A stretch of DNA of 64,000 bases from Sinomonas sp. ASV486 (GTDB lineage: Bacteria; Actinomycetota; Actinomycetes; Actinomycetales; Micrococcaceae). The stretch lies in NCBI RefSeq assembly GCF_030908215.1, contig NZ_JAVFJK010000003.1, positions 333,259 to 397,258 of the forward strand. The letters are read 5' to 3'. The position numbers and the translations under genes were made by a program. This document shows positions 43,290 to 52,975 of this stretch, piece by piece; positions within the stretch are counted from its first letter, which is position 1, and every line of letters starts with the position of its first letter. Under the pieces are notes generated by a model. It was not told where the DNA came from and made no database searches. It saw nothing but the letters and a program-made list of their open reading frames with translations.

Positions 43290-45119
43290 TCAGCGTCCCG
43301 CTGCGTAACCGGTCATTCCGCGGGGGTTGGCTCCAGCACGGAGGATGCCGGTCGAAGGCTCGCGCGACACGGCGCACAGCCGGCCGATGGCCCAGTCCCC
43401 CGCCACCCCGACGCGGTGCCCGCGCCGCCGCAGGGCATCGATGACCCCTCCCTCGAACCGCCCTTCGAGCAGCGCGACTCCCGGCTGACGCTCGTGCGGG
43501 TAGAAGCTCGAGGGCGAATGCACCGAATGGAAGGCCGGTGCATCGATCGCCTCCTGGAGCCCCGCGCCACGCAGCGCCACATCGAGGAAGAAGTGCGCCT
43601 GCCACTGGTCCTGCTGGTCCCCGCCGGGCGAGCCGAAAGCCATGACCGCCTCCCCGCCACGCGTGACCAGGGTGGGCGAGAGCGTTGTACGCGGCCGGCG
43701 GCCGGGCGCGAGCGAGTTGGGCAGCCCCTCCTCGAGCCAGGACATCTGGAGCCGCGTTCCGAGCGGGAAGCCCAGTTCGGGGATGACTGGCGAACTGGAG
43801 AGCCACCCGCCGCTCGGGGTGGCCGTGACCATGTTTCCCCACTGGTCCACAACGTCGATGTGCACGGTGTCGGTGCGCGCCCGTCCCTGCCGATCAGGAA
43901 GCGCTGCGGCCTCCAGCAGGGCGCGGACCGCGTTGGGCTCACCGAGCCCGTTGACCCCGGCCGCATCGAAGTCCCCGCGCACCACGAGGTCTGGCAGCCG
44001 GGGTGCGCGGCCACCGGGCGAGCCCGGGCGCAGGTCGAGGGACGCTGTCTCCCCGATGAGCCGGGCACGCTCCGCCGCGTACTCGCGTGAGAGCAGTTCC
44101 CGCGCCGGCACGCCTGGGCCGTCCCCGTACCAGGCATCTCGGTCTGCGAGCGCGAGTTTGGTCGCCTCGAGGACCGCGTGTAGATAGCCCTCGGTTCCCG
44201 GGGCGAGGAGACCTGCGCCGAAGCCCGGGATCTCGTCCAGGAGGGCCAGCTGCTGCAGGAACACTGGGCCCTGGCTCCAGAACCCGCACTTGTGGACGGT
44301 CTGCCCGCGGAAGTCGGCCGAGACCGTCGGCTCATAGTGCGGTCGCCACTGGGCAAGGTCAGCGGCCGTCAGCAGCCCGGCGTGGGCGCGGCCGCTCGAG
44401 TCGCGCTGCGGCATGCGGCAGAACGCATCAATGGACTCTGCGACAAACCCCTCCGTCCATTCGCGCACGACGGCGCCGATCGACGCCGCGCGGCTCGCGC
44501 CTCCCGCTCGGGCCCGGGACTCGGCATCGATGAACCGACGCCACGTGTGCGCGAGCGCGGGATTCCTCAGGAGGCTCCCGGCAGGGAGCGGCACGCCGTC
44601 AGGGGCATAGACGGCGGCCGAGGCCGGCCAGTGGGCCAGAAAGTGCGGCGCCATCCTGGCCAGGACCACGGCGAGGCTGGCGCTGATCGGAAGTCCGCGT
44701 TCGACCACGCTCAAGGCGGGGACAAGGATCTCGGCGAGAGGGAGTGTGCCGTGATCGGCCAGAAGGGTCAGCCAGCCCACGGTGGAACCGGGGACGGCTG
44801 CGGCCAGGAGGCCGGTACCCGGGACGTGACGGAGTCCCAGGGCCCGGAACGCCTCGATGTCCGCGCAGGCGGGTGCGGTGCCCTGGGCGCAGAGGACCTG
44901 CGGCTCGGACCCGGGCACAGCGAAAATGAGGGTCATGTCCCCGCCGGGGCCATTCTGCTGGGGCTCAGCGGACTGGAGCGCGAAGCCGGCGGCAGCGGCG
45001 GCGTCGAACGCATTGCCACCGCGCTCGAGCATCGCCATGCCCGCCTGGGCGCCGATCCAGTGGGTCGCCGAGACCATGCCGAAGGTGCCAGCGAGCTCGG
45101 GCCGGGCAGCGATGTCCAT
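43290..45119 (-). CDS. ggt: gamma-glutamyltransferase
   Basis: A 609-residue Ntn-hydrolase family enzyme moves or hydrolyses gamma-glutamyl groups, for example of glutathione. The pattern TDTVHIDVVDQWGNMVTATP holds the Thr at which the precursor cuts itself into two subunits and which then acts as nucleophile. RRPRTTLSPTLVTRGGEAVMAFGSPGGDQ is the usual substrate-site region. No clear signal peptide is seen, so it may act in the cytoplasm. ATG 45119 follows GTGGGGTG; a GTG directly before it is a possible alternative. Actinobacteria of this group use mycothiol, so the natural substrate may differ from glutathione. Confidence 0.9.
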   Translation of the reverse strand: MDIAARPELAGTFGMVSATHWIGAQAGMAMLERGGNAFDAAAAAGFALQSAEPQQNGPGGDMTLIFAVPGSEPQVLCAQGTAPACADIEAFRALGLRHVPGTGLLAAAVPGSTVGWLTLLADHGTLPLAEILVPALSVVERGLPISASLAVVLARMAPHFLAHWPASAAVYAPDGVPLPAGSLLRNPALAHTWRRFIDAESRARAGGASRAASIGAVVREWTEGFVAESIDAFCRMPQRDSSGRAHAGLLTAADLAQWRPHYEPTVSADFRGQTVHKCGFWSQGPVFLQQLALLDEIPGFGAGLLAPGTEGYLHAVLEATKLALADRDAWYGDGPGVPARELLSREYAAERARLIGETASLDLRPGSPGGRAPRLPDLVVRGDFDAAGVNGLGEPNAVRALLEAAALPDRQGRARTDTVHIDVVDQWGNMVTATPSGGWLSSSPVIPELGFPLGTRLQMSWLEEGLPNSLAPGRRPRTTLSPTLVTRGGEAVMAFGSPGGDQQDQWQAHFFLDVALRGAGLQEAIDAPAFHSVHSPSSFYPHERQPGVALLEGRFEGGVIDALRRRGHRVGVAGDWAIGRLCAVSREPSTGILRAGANPRGMTGYAAGR

Positions 45120-45247
45120 CACCCCACGCTAGCGCGCGCGGGAAGTCGCCCGGCTGCGGTGCCCTCGGAGCGGCCGCGAGCAGTCGTCAGGAATGAGCCC
45201 ACACGGACCAGCCATCACGGACCAGCTATCAGGAACCGGGCAGCCGA

Positions 45248-45790
45248 CTACCAGACGTGGAGCGCCGGGCGCCGGGTGCTCGGCAGGGCGTTCTCCTCGC
45301 GCCAGCGGTGCAGGAAGCCGGGAAGGACCAGTTCCGCTGGCGGCTCGCCCGTCTCCGCGAAGATCTCTTCGTTCGACACGGGGCCGCCGGCCGACACGAG
45401 GCGGGTGGCGAGGTAGGCACGCGCGTACACCTCGCCGTCGGCCACCATGCGCTGTTCGAAGAAGATGGCCTTCTCGTCGAAGCCGATGATCTTCGTCTCG
45501 ATCGTGTAGGCCTGCCAGAGCGTCAGGGACTTCCGGAAGGTGATGGTCTCGAGGTTCACCACGGGGCTCCAGCCCCTGGCGCGCATCCGGTCCCAAACCC
45601 CGGCCCGCACCATGAGGTCGAAGCGGCCCAAGTCCATGAGCGAGAAGTACATGCCGTTGTTGATGTGCATCGCGATGTCGATGTCGGTGGGAAGCACGCG
45701 CATGCGCAACGAGGAGGTGTCCCAGAGGCTCAGCGGCCGGCGCAGTCGGGAGGCGAAGAGATGGACCAGAGTCCGGAGGAGCAAGTGCAT
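45248..45790 (-). CDS. acyl-CoA thioesterase-like hotdog protein
   Basis: A 180-residue 4HBT-type hotdog protein has the pattern RVLPTDIDIAMHINNGMYFS, followed by the LMDLGRFDLMVRAGVWD helix. Members hydrolyse acyl-CoA thioesters. It lies just downstream of prpE on the same strand with a 52-base gap; a link to propionyl or acyl-CoA balance is possible but unproven. Confidence 0.82.
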   Translation of the reverse strand: MHLLLRTLVHLFASRLRRPLSLWDTSSLRMRVLPTDIDIAMHINNGMYFSLMDLGRFDLMVRAGVWDRMRARGWSPVVNLETITFRKSLTLWQAYTIETKIIGFDEKAIFFEQRMVADGEVYARAYLATRLVSAGGPVSNEEIFAETGEPPAELVLPGFLHRWREENALPSTRRPALHVW

Positions 45791-45842
45791 AGCATCATGT
45801 TACTCACGAGTAACTTTGAATGTCACATCACCCTCCGGAGCC

Positions 45843-47759
45843 TTAGCCCCCTGCCTGCAGGACCGGGAGCAGTCGCTCGATCACCCCTGGATCCTCAATC
45901 GTGGACGGGACGGTGTACTGCTCGCCGTCGGCAATCTGGCGCATCGTCTTGCGCAGGATCTTGCCGGAGCGGGTCTTGGGCAGGGCGTCCACGACGATGG
46001 CCTGCTTGAAGTCTGCCACCGGCCCGATCTGCTGGCGCACGAGCGCCACGAGCTCGGGCACGAGGTCCTCCTCGCGCATCTCGACCCCCGCCTTGAGCAC
46101 CACGTAGCCGACGGCCCGCTGGCCTTTGAGTGAGTCCTTGAGGCCGATCACGGCGCATTCCGCCACGGCTGGGTGGCCCGCGAGGACCGCCTCGATGGAT
46201 CCCGTCGAGAGCCGATGGCCCGCGACATTGATGATGTCGTCGGTACGGCCCATCACGAACACGTAGCCGTCCGCGTCACGGTAGCCGGAGTCGCCGGTGG
46301 CGTAGTAGCCCGGGAACGCAGCGAGGTAGGAGCCGATGAAGCGCTCGTCGTTGTGCCACAGGGTCGTGAGGGTTCCCGGGGGCATCGGGAGCCGGAGCAC
46401 GATGTTCCCTTCTTCCCCGAGCCCCACGGGCTCACCTGCGCCGTCGAGGATCTCAAGGTCGTAGCCCGGCATCGGCACGGACGGCGATCCCGCCTTGAGC
46501 GGCATGTCCACGAGCCCCCGGGGATTCCCGCAGATGGCCCAGCCCGTCTCGGTCTGCCACCAGTGGTCGATCACCGGGACGCCGAGCTTCTCGCCGGCCC
46601 ACCGGTAGGTCTCAGGGTCGAGCCGCTCGCCCGCGGCATACAGGCGCGCGAGCGAGGAGACGTCGTAGTCGGCGAGCAGCGCGGCCTCAGGGTCGGCTCG
46701 ACGGATCGCGCGCAGTGCAGTCGGAGCTGTGAAGAGGACCTTGACCCCGTGATCGGCCACGACCCGCCAGAAGGCCCCGGCGTCCGGCGTGCCCACGGGC
46801 TTGCCCTCATAGAGGAGGGTGGTCGCGCCAGCCAGGAGCGGGCCGTAGACGATGTAGGAGTGCCCAACGACCCACCCGACATCCGAGGCCGTCCACATGA
46901 CCTCGCCCGGCCCCACGCCGTAGAGGTTCTTCAGCGTCCATGCGAGCGCCACCGTGTGGCCGCCGTTGTCCCGCTGCACTCCCTTGGGCGTGCCCGTGGT
47001 TCCGGACGTGTACAGGATGTAGAGGGGGTCGGACGCGGCCACCGGCACGGGCGCAGCAGGCTCGGCATCCGCGATGAGCGCGTCGAAATCGTGCCAATCG
47101 CTGTGGTCCGCGAGCTGGTGGGCGAACCCGGGGCGGACCTTGACCATGACGCCGACCTCGGGCATTTCGGCGATCTCAAGAGCCTCGGCCACGGCCGGAA
47201 GGTACTCGACCCTGCGGTTCGGCTCGATCCCGCCACTCGCAGTCACGATGACAGCGGGGCGCGCGTCCTTGATCCTGGCCGCGAGCTCGCGGGGTGCGAA
47301 CCCGCCGAAAACCACCGAGTGCACGGCTCCGAGCCTGGCACACGCGAGCATCGCGACGGCGGCCTCGGGGATCATCGGCATGTAGACGACGACGCGGTCC
47401 CCCTTTCCGACGCCCAGCGCGTGCAGTGCGCCGGCGCAGCGGGCCACGAGGTCGGTGAGCTCGGAGTACGTGTACGTCTGCTGGACGCCGAGGACGGCGG
47501 AGTCGTAGATAAGGGCGGCTGCGTCGCCCCGGCCGGCCTCGACATGGCGGTCCAGCGCGTTGTAGCTCGTGTTCAGCGTGCCATCCGGGAACCACCGGTA
47601 CAGCGGAGGCTCGGTCGCATCCAGCGCCGCGGTGGGCTCATCGACCCAGTCCACCGCCTTCGCTGCTTCGAGCCAGAAGGCCTCCCTCTCCTCAAGGCTC
47701 TCCCGGTACACCTCGGCGTACGATCCCGTCTCCCGCGTCACGCCCGTCCCCTGTGTCAC
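45843..47759 (-). CDS. prpE: propionate-CoA ligase
   Basis: PrpE activates propionate to propionyl-CoA through an acyl-adenylate. The 638-residue protein has ILYTSGTTGTPKGVQRDNGG (ATP loop), the core GDSGYRDADGYVFVMGRTDD and the catalytic Lys in TRSGKILRKTMRQI. Its sequence is acetyl-CoA synthetase-like, but the QRDNGGH after the ATP loop fits PrpE rather than Acs, and it is divergent from prpD, prpB and prpC. GTG 47759 is used because GAGGAG lies seven bases upstream. Confidence 0.92.
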   Translation of the reverse strand: MTQGTGVTRETGSYAEVYRESLEEREAFWLEAAKAVDWVDEPTAALDATEPPLYRWFPDGTLNTSYNALDRHVEAGRGDAAALIYDSAVLGVQQTYTYSELTDLVARCAGALHALGVGKGDRVVVYMPMIPEAAVAMLACARLGAVHSVVFGGFAPRELAARIKDARPAVIVTASGGIEPNRRVEYLPAVAEALEIAEMPEVGVMVKVRPGFAHQLADHSDWHDFDALIADAEPAAPVPVAASDPLYILYTSGTTGTPKGVQRDNGGHTVALAWTLKNLYGVGPGEVMWTASDVGWVVGHSYIVYGPLLAGATTLLYEGKPVGTPDAGAFWRVVADHGVKVLFTAPTALRAIRRADPEAALLADYDVSSLARLYAAGERLDPETYRWAGEKLGVPVIDHWWQTETGWAICGNPRGLVDMPLKAGSPSVPMPGYDLEILDGAGEPVGLGEEGNIVLRLPMPPGTLTTLWHNDERFIGSYLAAFPGYYATGDSGYRDADGYVFVMGRTDDIINVAGHRLSTGSIEAVLAGHPAVAECAVIGLKDSLKGQRAVGYVVLKAGVEMREEDLVPELVALVRQQIGPVADFKQAIVVDALPKTRSGKILRKTMRQIADGEQYTVPSTIEDPGVIERLLPVLQAGG

Positions 47760-47826
47760 TGTGGCACTCCTCACTTCCTCGTGGTCTGCCCAGACTAAGT
47801 CAGTCGACGTCGCACCACAAGGGCAC

Positions 47827-47921
47827 ATGTATACATTTGAGGCATCTGCCGTGCGACACTCGGCCCGAATTTCTCAGGAATCTCTACTTGCATTCTCAGG
47901 TTGGCGGTGTCAATGTATACA
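47827..47921. promoter_or_regulatory. paired TGTATACA operators between prpE and the gntR gene
   Basis: ATGTATACAT at 47827-47836 and TGTATACA at 47914-47921 are exact palindromes in the only control region of the methylcitrate locus. GntR-family proteins of the FadR type bind short palindromes of this sort. The neighbouring GntR protein is the natural candidate. Confidence 0.65.
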
Positions 47922-47977
47922 GAAGAGCCCGTTGATCGGTCTCCTAAGCGGCCAGACCCGTTCGTAGCAAGAGCCAG

Positions 47978-48067
47978 CCAGTTCCATCCAGGCCAGTTCC
48001 ATTCGGACCAGTTCCATTCGGACCAGTTCCATTCGGACCAGTTCCATTCGGACCAGTTCCATTCAGA
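47978..48067 (+). repeat. six 15-base tandem repeats in the gntR leader
   Basis: Six units of CCAGTTCCATTCGGA stand in a row. The first unit is CCAGTTCCATCCAGG, four are exact and the last has one change. The array ends 10 bases before the gntR start. In one frame the units would read QFHSD repeats joined to the regulator, but the ribosome site GAGGGGAG after the array favours the shorter protein. Such arrays change length easily. Confidence 0.92.
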
Positions 48068-48077
48068 GGGGAGTGCG

Positions 48078-48752
48078 ATGAAGGCCAGCGACCGCGCGTA
48101 CTCGGCCCTGCGCGATGACATCGTCGAATGGCGCCTCACCCCCGGGACGGTCCTCGGAGAGGTCGAGCAGTCCGAGCGTCTGGGGGTCTCCCGCACTCCG
48201 CTGCGCGAAGCGCTCGCCCGCCTCACAGCCGAGGGGCTTGCCTCTGCGCAGAGGGGCCGCGGCGTCATCGTGAGCGACATCTCCCTCGCCCACATCGACG
48301 AGCTCTTCGAACTCCGCGAGGTCCTCGAATCCAAGGCCGCGGCACTGGCGGCAGCGCGCGGCGACCGCGAGCGGTTCGCCGACTTGCGGGACCGGTTCCT
48401 CGCGGCGCCGGCCCTCCTCACCGACGATGACCCGCTCCGGCACGAGTACTACTCGCTCGCCGCCGAGCTCGACGCCGAAATCGACGCCGCGATCGGCAAC
48501 TCCTACCTCACGCAGTCCCTCGAGGGGCTGCGGGTACACCTCACCCGCGTCCGTCGCCTGGCGAAGGACGACGCCGCGCGGCTGAGGCAGGCCGCATCCG
48601 AGCACGCGGCGATTGCCGGGGCCATCGCGGACGGCAATGCGCACCTCGCGGCCGCCGCGACGGCGATCCACTTGAACAACAGCCTGAACCACATCAAGTC
48701 CGCCAACACACCGCCAGGTAAAACACCGCCAGGAGAGGCCACCCATGGTTGA
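48078..48752 (+). CDS. GntR/FadR-type regulator of the methylcitrate genes
   Basis: A 224-residue regulator starts [20 protein letters not shown] at ATG 48078, after GAGGGGAG. The winged helix is [20 protein letters not shown]. The C-terminal FCD domain carries the helices and His residues that bind an effector, often an organic acid. It is the first gene of the prpD-prpB-prpC operon and overlaps prpD by eight bases. It most likely controls this operon and prpE through the TGTATACA sites in response to propionate or methylcitrate. Confidence 0.9.
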   Translation: MKASDRAYSALRDDIVEWRLTPGTVLGEVEQSERLGVSRTPLREALARLTAEGLASAQRGRGVIVSDISLAHIDELFELREVLESKAAALAAARGDRERFADLRDRFLAAPALLTDDDPLRHEYYSLAAELDAEIDAAIGNSYLTQSLEGLRVHLTRVRRLAKDDAARLRQAASEHAAIAGAIADGNAHLAAAATAIHLNNSLNHIKSANTPPGKTPPGEATHG

Positions 48753-50265
48753 GATGCACAAGGTCCGCGTCTACAAGAGCGAAGAGAACCTGCCCCGCGA
48801 GGACCAGCTCGCGCACAAGATCGCCACGGTCGCCGCCGACCCGGTGGAGGTCACGCCCGAGGTGACCGAGATGATCATCAACCGCATCATCGACAATGCG
48901 TCGGTGGCCATTGCGTCGCTCAACCGCGGTCCGATCGTCGCAGCGCGCGCCCAGGCACTCAGCCACGCGCCGTCGTCCGGCGGAAGGGGCTCCCTCGTCT
49001 TCGGCGTCGACGACCGGGTCTCCCCCGAGTGGGCCGCCTGGGCCAACGGCGTTGCGGTCCGCGAACTCGACTACCACGACACGTTCCTCGCGGCGGAGTA
49101 CTCGCACCCCGGCGACAACATCCCGCCGATCCTCGCCGTGGGCCAGCATGCTGGCTCCACCGGCCACGACCTCATCCGCGGCATCGCGACCGGCTACGAG
49201 ATCCAGGTCGACCTCGTCAAGGCCATCAGCCTGCACAAGCACAAGATCGACCACGTCGCGCACCTGGGCCCCTCGGCCGCCGCAGGTATCGGCACGCTGC
49301 TCGGCCTCGACGTCGAGACGATCTTCCAGGCCGTGGGCCAGGCCCTGCACACGACGACGGCGACCCGCCAGTCCCGCAAGGGCGAGATCTCCACCTGGAA
49401 GGCCCACGCCCCGGCGTTCGCGGGCAAGATGGCCGTCGAGGCCGTGGACCGCGCGATGCGCGGCCAGACCTCCCCCGTGCCGATCTACGAGGGCGAAGAC
49501 GGCGTCATCGCCTGGCTCCTCGACGGCCCCGACGCCGCGTACGAGGTCCCGCTGCCCGCCGAAGGCGAGGCCAAGCGGGCGATCCTGGACACGTACACGA
49601 AGGAGCACTCGGCCGAGTACCAGGCACAGGCCTGGATCGACCTCGCGCGCAAGCTGCACCGCGAGCACCCCGAGGTGACGAAGCCCGAGAACGTGGCGAG
49701 CATCCTCATCAAGACGAGCCACCACACGCACTACGTGATCGGCTCGGGGGCCAACGACCCGCAGAAGTACGATCCGACGGCCTCGCGCGAGACGCTCGAC
49801 CACTCGATCCCCTACATCTTCGCGGTCGCCCTCCAGGACGGCACGTGGCACCACGTGGACTCCTACTCCCCCGAGCGCGCGGGCCGGCAGGACACCGTCG
49901 AGCTGTGGCACAAGGTGACCACCGAGGAGGACCCCGAGTGGACGCGGCGGTACCACTCCCTCGACATCGCCGAGAAGGCCTTCGGCGGCTCGGTCGTCAT
50001 CACCCTCACTGACGGGACCGTCATCGAGGACCAGATCGCGGTCGCCGACGCGCACCCGCTCGGTGCCCGCCCGTTCGGCCGCGAGCAGTACATCGCGAAG
50101 TTCCGGACGCTCGCCGCCGAGTCCGTGGCACCCGAGGAGATCGACCGCTTCCTGGCCGCCGTGCAGCGTCTGCCCGAGCTGGGCGCCGGCGAGCTCGACC
50201 AGCTCAACATCGTGGCGAAGGACGGCGTGATCGACCTCGCCGCCGCGCCGCACGGTCTCTTCTGA
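48745..50265 (+). CDS. prpD: 2-methylcitrate dehydratase
   Basis: PrpD removes water from 2-methylcitrate to form methylaconitate in propionate breakdown. The 506-residue MmgE/PrpD-family protein has the helical domain and the swivel domain. Family-like stretches include [20 protein letters not shown] and [20 protein letters not shown]. The ATG overlaps the end of the gntR gene, which suggests coupled translation. No aconitase is encoded in this locus, so hydration of the product must use a general aconitase. Confidence 0.95.
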   Translation: MVEMHKVRVYKSEENLPREDQLAHKIATVAADPVEVTPEVTEMIINRIIDNASVAIASLNRGPIVAARAQALSHAPSSGGRGSLVFGVDDRVSPEWAAWANGVAVRELDYHDTFLAAEYSHPGDNIPPILAVGQHAGSTGHDLIRGIATGYEIQVDLVKAISLHKHKIDHVAHLGPSAAAGIGTLLGLDVETIFQAVGQALHTTTATRQSRKGEISTWKAHAPAFAGKMAVEAVDRAMRGQTSPVPIYEGEDGVIAWLLDGPDAAYEVPLPAEGEAKRAILDTYTKEHSAEYQAQAWIDLARKLHREHPEVTKPENVASILIKTSHHTHYVIGSGANDPQKYDPTASRETLDHSIPYIFAVALQDGTWHHVDSYSPERAGRQDTVELWHKVTTEEDPEWTRRYHSLDIAEKAFGGSVVITLTDGTVIEDQIAVADAHPLGARPFGREQYIAKFRTLAAESVAPEEIDRFLAAVQRLPELGAGELDQLNIVAKDGVIDLAAAPHGLF

Positions 50266-50312
50266 GACTCTCCTGAGACTGTTCTGAGATCGTTCTGAGA
50301 GGACTGACGACC

Positions 50313-51230
50313 ATGCTCTACTCCACCACCACCCCCGAGCAGAAACGCGTCAAACTGCGCGAGATCCTCGCCTCGGGCACGCTCCAGCAGTTCCCGGGCG
50401 CGTTCAGCCCGCTCTCCGCGCGGCTCATCGAGGAGAAGGGGTTCCCGGGGGTCTACATCTCGGGGGCCGTGCTCGCGAACGATCTGGGCCTGCCGGACAT
50501 CGGCCTGACGACCCTGACCGAGGTCGCCACGCGGGCCGGCCAGATCGCCCGGATGACCGAGCTGCCGGCGATCGTCGACGCCGACACGGGCTTCGGCGAG
50601 GCCATGAACGTGGCGCGCACCATCCAGGAGCTCGAGAACGCTGGCCTCGCCGGAATGCACATCGAGGACCAGGTGAATCCGAAGCGGTGCGGGCACCTTG
50701 ACGGCAAGTCGGTCGTGGACCTGGACACAGCCCTCCAGCGCGTCCGCGCCGCGGCAGACGCCCGGCGGGACCCGAACTTCCTCATCATGGCGCGGACCGA
50801 CATCCGTGCGACGGGCGAGGGCGCGGCGGGGCTCGACGCCGCCGTCGAGCGCGCCAAGGCGCTTGTCGAGGCGGGCGCCGACGCGATCTTCCCCGAGGCC
50901 ATGGGCAGCATCGAGGAGTTCAAAGCCATCCGGGACGCCGTAACCGTCCCGGTCCTGGCCAACATGACCGAGTTCGGCAAGAGCCGCCTCTTCACGGCCC
51001 AGGAGCTCGCCTCGGTGGGCATCAACATGGTCATCTATCCGGTCACCCTGCTCCGCATTGCCATGGGCGCTGCAGAACGTACGCTGGATAGCATCAGGGC
51101 GGACGGCACGCAGGAGGCCCAAGTCGAGAACATGTTGACTCGCTCACGCCTCTACGAGCTGGTTGACTACGAGGCATACAACGGCTTCGACACCAGCGTG
51201 TTCAACTTCCAGGTTCCGGGCCGATACTGA
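50313..51230 (+). CDS. prpB: 2-methylisocitrate lyase
   Basis: PrpB splits 2-methylisocitrate into pyruvate and succinate. The 305-residue protein of the isocitrate lyase/PEP mutase superfamily has the metal site DADTGFGEAMNVART, the active-site loop IEDQVNPKRCGHLDG with the catalytic Cys and MARTDIRATGEG. It lies 47 bases after prpD; this gap contains four CTGAGA words. Confidence 0.96.
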   Translation: MLYSTTTPEQKRVKLREILASGTLQQFPGAFSPLSARLIEEKGFPGVYISGAVLANDLGLPDIGLTTLTEVATRAGQIARMTELPAIVDADTGFGEAMNVARTIQELENAGLAGMHIEDQVNPKRCGHLDGKSVVDLDTALQRVRAAADARRDPNFLIMARTDIRATGEGAAGLDAAVERAKALVEAGADAIFPEAMGSIEEFKAIRDAVTVPVLANMTEFGKSRLFTAQELASVGINMVIYPVTLLRIAMGAAERTLDSIRADGTQEAQVENMLTRSRLYELVDYEAYNGFDTSVFNFQVPGRY

Positions 51231-51264
51231 CGGCTCCGAGGGCCACTGACAAAGGAGTCCTGCA

Positions 51265-52428
51265 ATGACACAGGTGCCAAGCACCATGCAGAGCGACAGC
51301 GCGATCAGGAAGGGCCTTGCCGGCGTGGTGGTGGACTACACCGCGATCTCGAAGGTCAACCCTGACACGAATTCCCTCCTGTACCGCGGCTACCCGGTCC
51401 AGGAGCTCGCTGCCCGCTGCAGCTTCGAGGAGGTCGCGTACCTCCTGTGGTACGGCGAGCTTCCCACGCCCGAGCAGCTGTCCCAGTTCGAGACGCGGGA
51501 GCGTGCCGGCCGACACCTCGACCCGCTCCTGAAGCAGGTCGTGGACGAGCTCCCCGTCACATGCCATCCCATGGACGTGTGCCGCACCGCGGCGAGTGTC
51601 CAGGGCGCGCGGCACCCCCTGGCAGGCGACTCCTCGCGCGGGGCGAACCTGGCGAAGTCCGTCGAACTCTTCGCTGCGATGCCCGCGGTGGTCGCCTACG
51701 ACCAGCGCCGGCGCCGCGGCGAGAGCCTCGTCGAGCCCCGGGACGATCTCGGCTACGCCGCGAACTTCCTGTGGATGACGTTCGGCGAGGAAGCCGCCCC
51801 CGAGGTGGTCCGCGCGTTCGAGGTCTCAATGATCCTTTACGCCGAGCACTCGTTCAACGCCTCGACGTTCACCGCCCGCGTGGTCACTTCGACCCTCTCG
51901 GACCTCCACTCCGCGGTCACCGCGGCTATCGGCGCCCTCAAGGGCCCGCTCCACGGCGGGGCCAACGAGGCCGTCATGGAGACCTTCGAGGACATCGGCA
52001 TCCGCACCGACGAGACCCACGAGCAGGCCAAGGTCCGGGCCAAAGTCTGGATGGACGAGGCCCTCGCGGCGAAGAAGAAGGTCATGGGCTTCGGCCACCG
52101 CGTGTACAAGCACGGCGACTCGCGGGTGCCGACCATGAAGGCCGCCCTCGACGACCTCATCGCGTTCTACGGCCGTCCTGAGATCCTGGGCCTGTACGAC
52201 GGGCTCGAGCAGTCCATGGACGAGGCGAAGGGCATCAAACCCAACCTCGACTACCCGACCGGGCCGGCGTACCACCTCATGGGCTTCGACATCCCCACGT
52301 TCACGCCGCTCTTCGTGGCGAGCCGGATCGTCGGCTGGACCGCGCATGTCATGGAGCAGGTCGAGAACAATGCGCTCATCCGTCCACTCTCGGCCTACAA
52401 CGGCCCGGACGAGCGGCATCTGGACTAG
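51265..52428 (+). CDS. prpC: 2-methylcitrate synthase
   Basis: PrpC joins propionyl-CoA and oxaloacetate. The 387-residue protein is a citrate synthase-family enzyme with the active-site His in GPLHGGANEAVM and GFGHRVYKHGDSR and the Asp in the C-terminal helix region. Operon position after prpD and prpB supports methylcitrate rather than citrate synthase. AAAGGAG lies eight bases before the ATG. It ends the gntR-prpDBC operon. Confidence 0.94.
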   Translation: MTQVPSTMQSDSAIRKGLAGVVVDYTAISKVNPDTNSLLYRGYPVQELAARCSFEEVAYLLWYGELPTPEQLSQFETRERAGRHLDPLLKQVVDELPVTCHPMDVCRTAASVQGARHPLAGDSSRGANLAKSVELFAAMPAVVAYDQRRRRGESLVEPRDDLGYAANFLWMTFGEEAAPEVVRAFEVSMILYAEHSFNASTFTARVVTSTLSDLHSAVTAAIGALKGPLHGGANEAVMETFEDIGIRTDETHEQAKVRAKVWMDEALAAKKKVMGFGHRVYKHGDSRVPTMKAALDDLIAFYGRPEILGLYDGLEQSMDEAKGIKPNLDYPTGPAYHLMGFDIPTFTPLFVASRIVGWTAHVMEQVENNALIRPLSAYNGPDERHLD

Positions 52429-52452
52429 CCTCCGGGCACCTTCGGCAGGGGC

Positions 52453-52944
52453 TCAGTCAGCCTCGGCGTGGCGGAGGACGACGAATCGGGCGACCGACTC
52501 GTTGTCCTCCGCCATTTCGACGCGGAAGTCGACAACAGCCCCGGTCAGGACGATCGGGAGCCAGTGGTCGGCGTCCTGCCACATGTCCGTGACCGGCAGC
52601 GCATCCACCGGGTACCACGCGGGCGCGATCTCCTCGCTCTCCGCGACCTCGCCGGTCCACACCGTGGCGGTGAACATCGTGCACTCCATGTCCCATTCGG
52701 GACGTGCGGGGAAGCGGAAGTCGACCGTTCCCGCGGGTGCCAGCCGAGCGGCGTCGAGCGCGACGCCCGCCTCCTCGTCGAGCTCGCGTGCGGCGGCCTC
52801 CGCGGGGGTCTCCCCTGCCTCGAGGTGGCCGCCTAGGCCCACGACCTTCCCGCGTCCGAACCCGCGCTTCTTGCGCCCCAGCAGGACCTCACGGCCGCCT
52901 TCCCCGTCCCTCAGGAGGAAGCAGAGCGCCACCGGCGCGCCCAT
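52453..52944 (-). CDS. Nudix hydrolase, 8-oxo-dGTPase (MTH1)-like
   Basis: A 163-residue Nudix protein starts MGAPVALCFLLRDGEGGREV at ATG 52944. The Nudix box runs GGHLEAGETPAEAAARELDE with EAGV, and all acidic metal ligands are present. The LGRKKRGFGRGKVVGLGGHLEAGE context resembles MTH1-type 8-oxo-dGTP diphosphatases. It stands 31 bases after xerD on the same strand. The frame is open far upstream, but that part is a shadow of xerD. Confidence 0.87.
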   Translation of the reverse strand: MGAPVALCFLLRDGEGGREVLLGRKKRGFGRGKVVGLGGHLEAGETPAEAAARELDEEAGVALDAARLAPAGTVDFRFPARPEWDMECTMFTATVWTGEVAESEEIAPAWYPVDALPVTDMWQDADHWLPIVLTGAVVDFRVEMAEDNESVARFVVLRHAEAD

Positions 52945-52975
52945 CAGCCGACTCCCCGGACGGCCAGGGGGGAAC

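Noticed and set aside
46173..47798. 541-residue plus-strand frame over prpE
   Set aside because: Shadow of prpE without domain or start signal.
47901..48077. Longer GntR protein including the QFHSD repeats
   Set aside because: The ribosome site lies after the array and the winged helix starts right after ATG 48078. Kept only as a possible alternative in the findings.
48694..50253. 519-residue minus-strand frame over prpD
   Set aside because: Shadow of prpD; Val/Asp/Gly-rich antisense composition.
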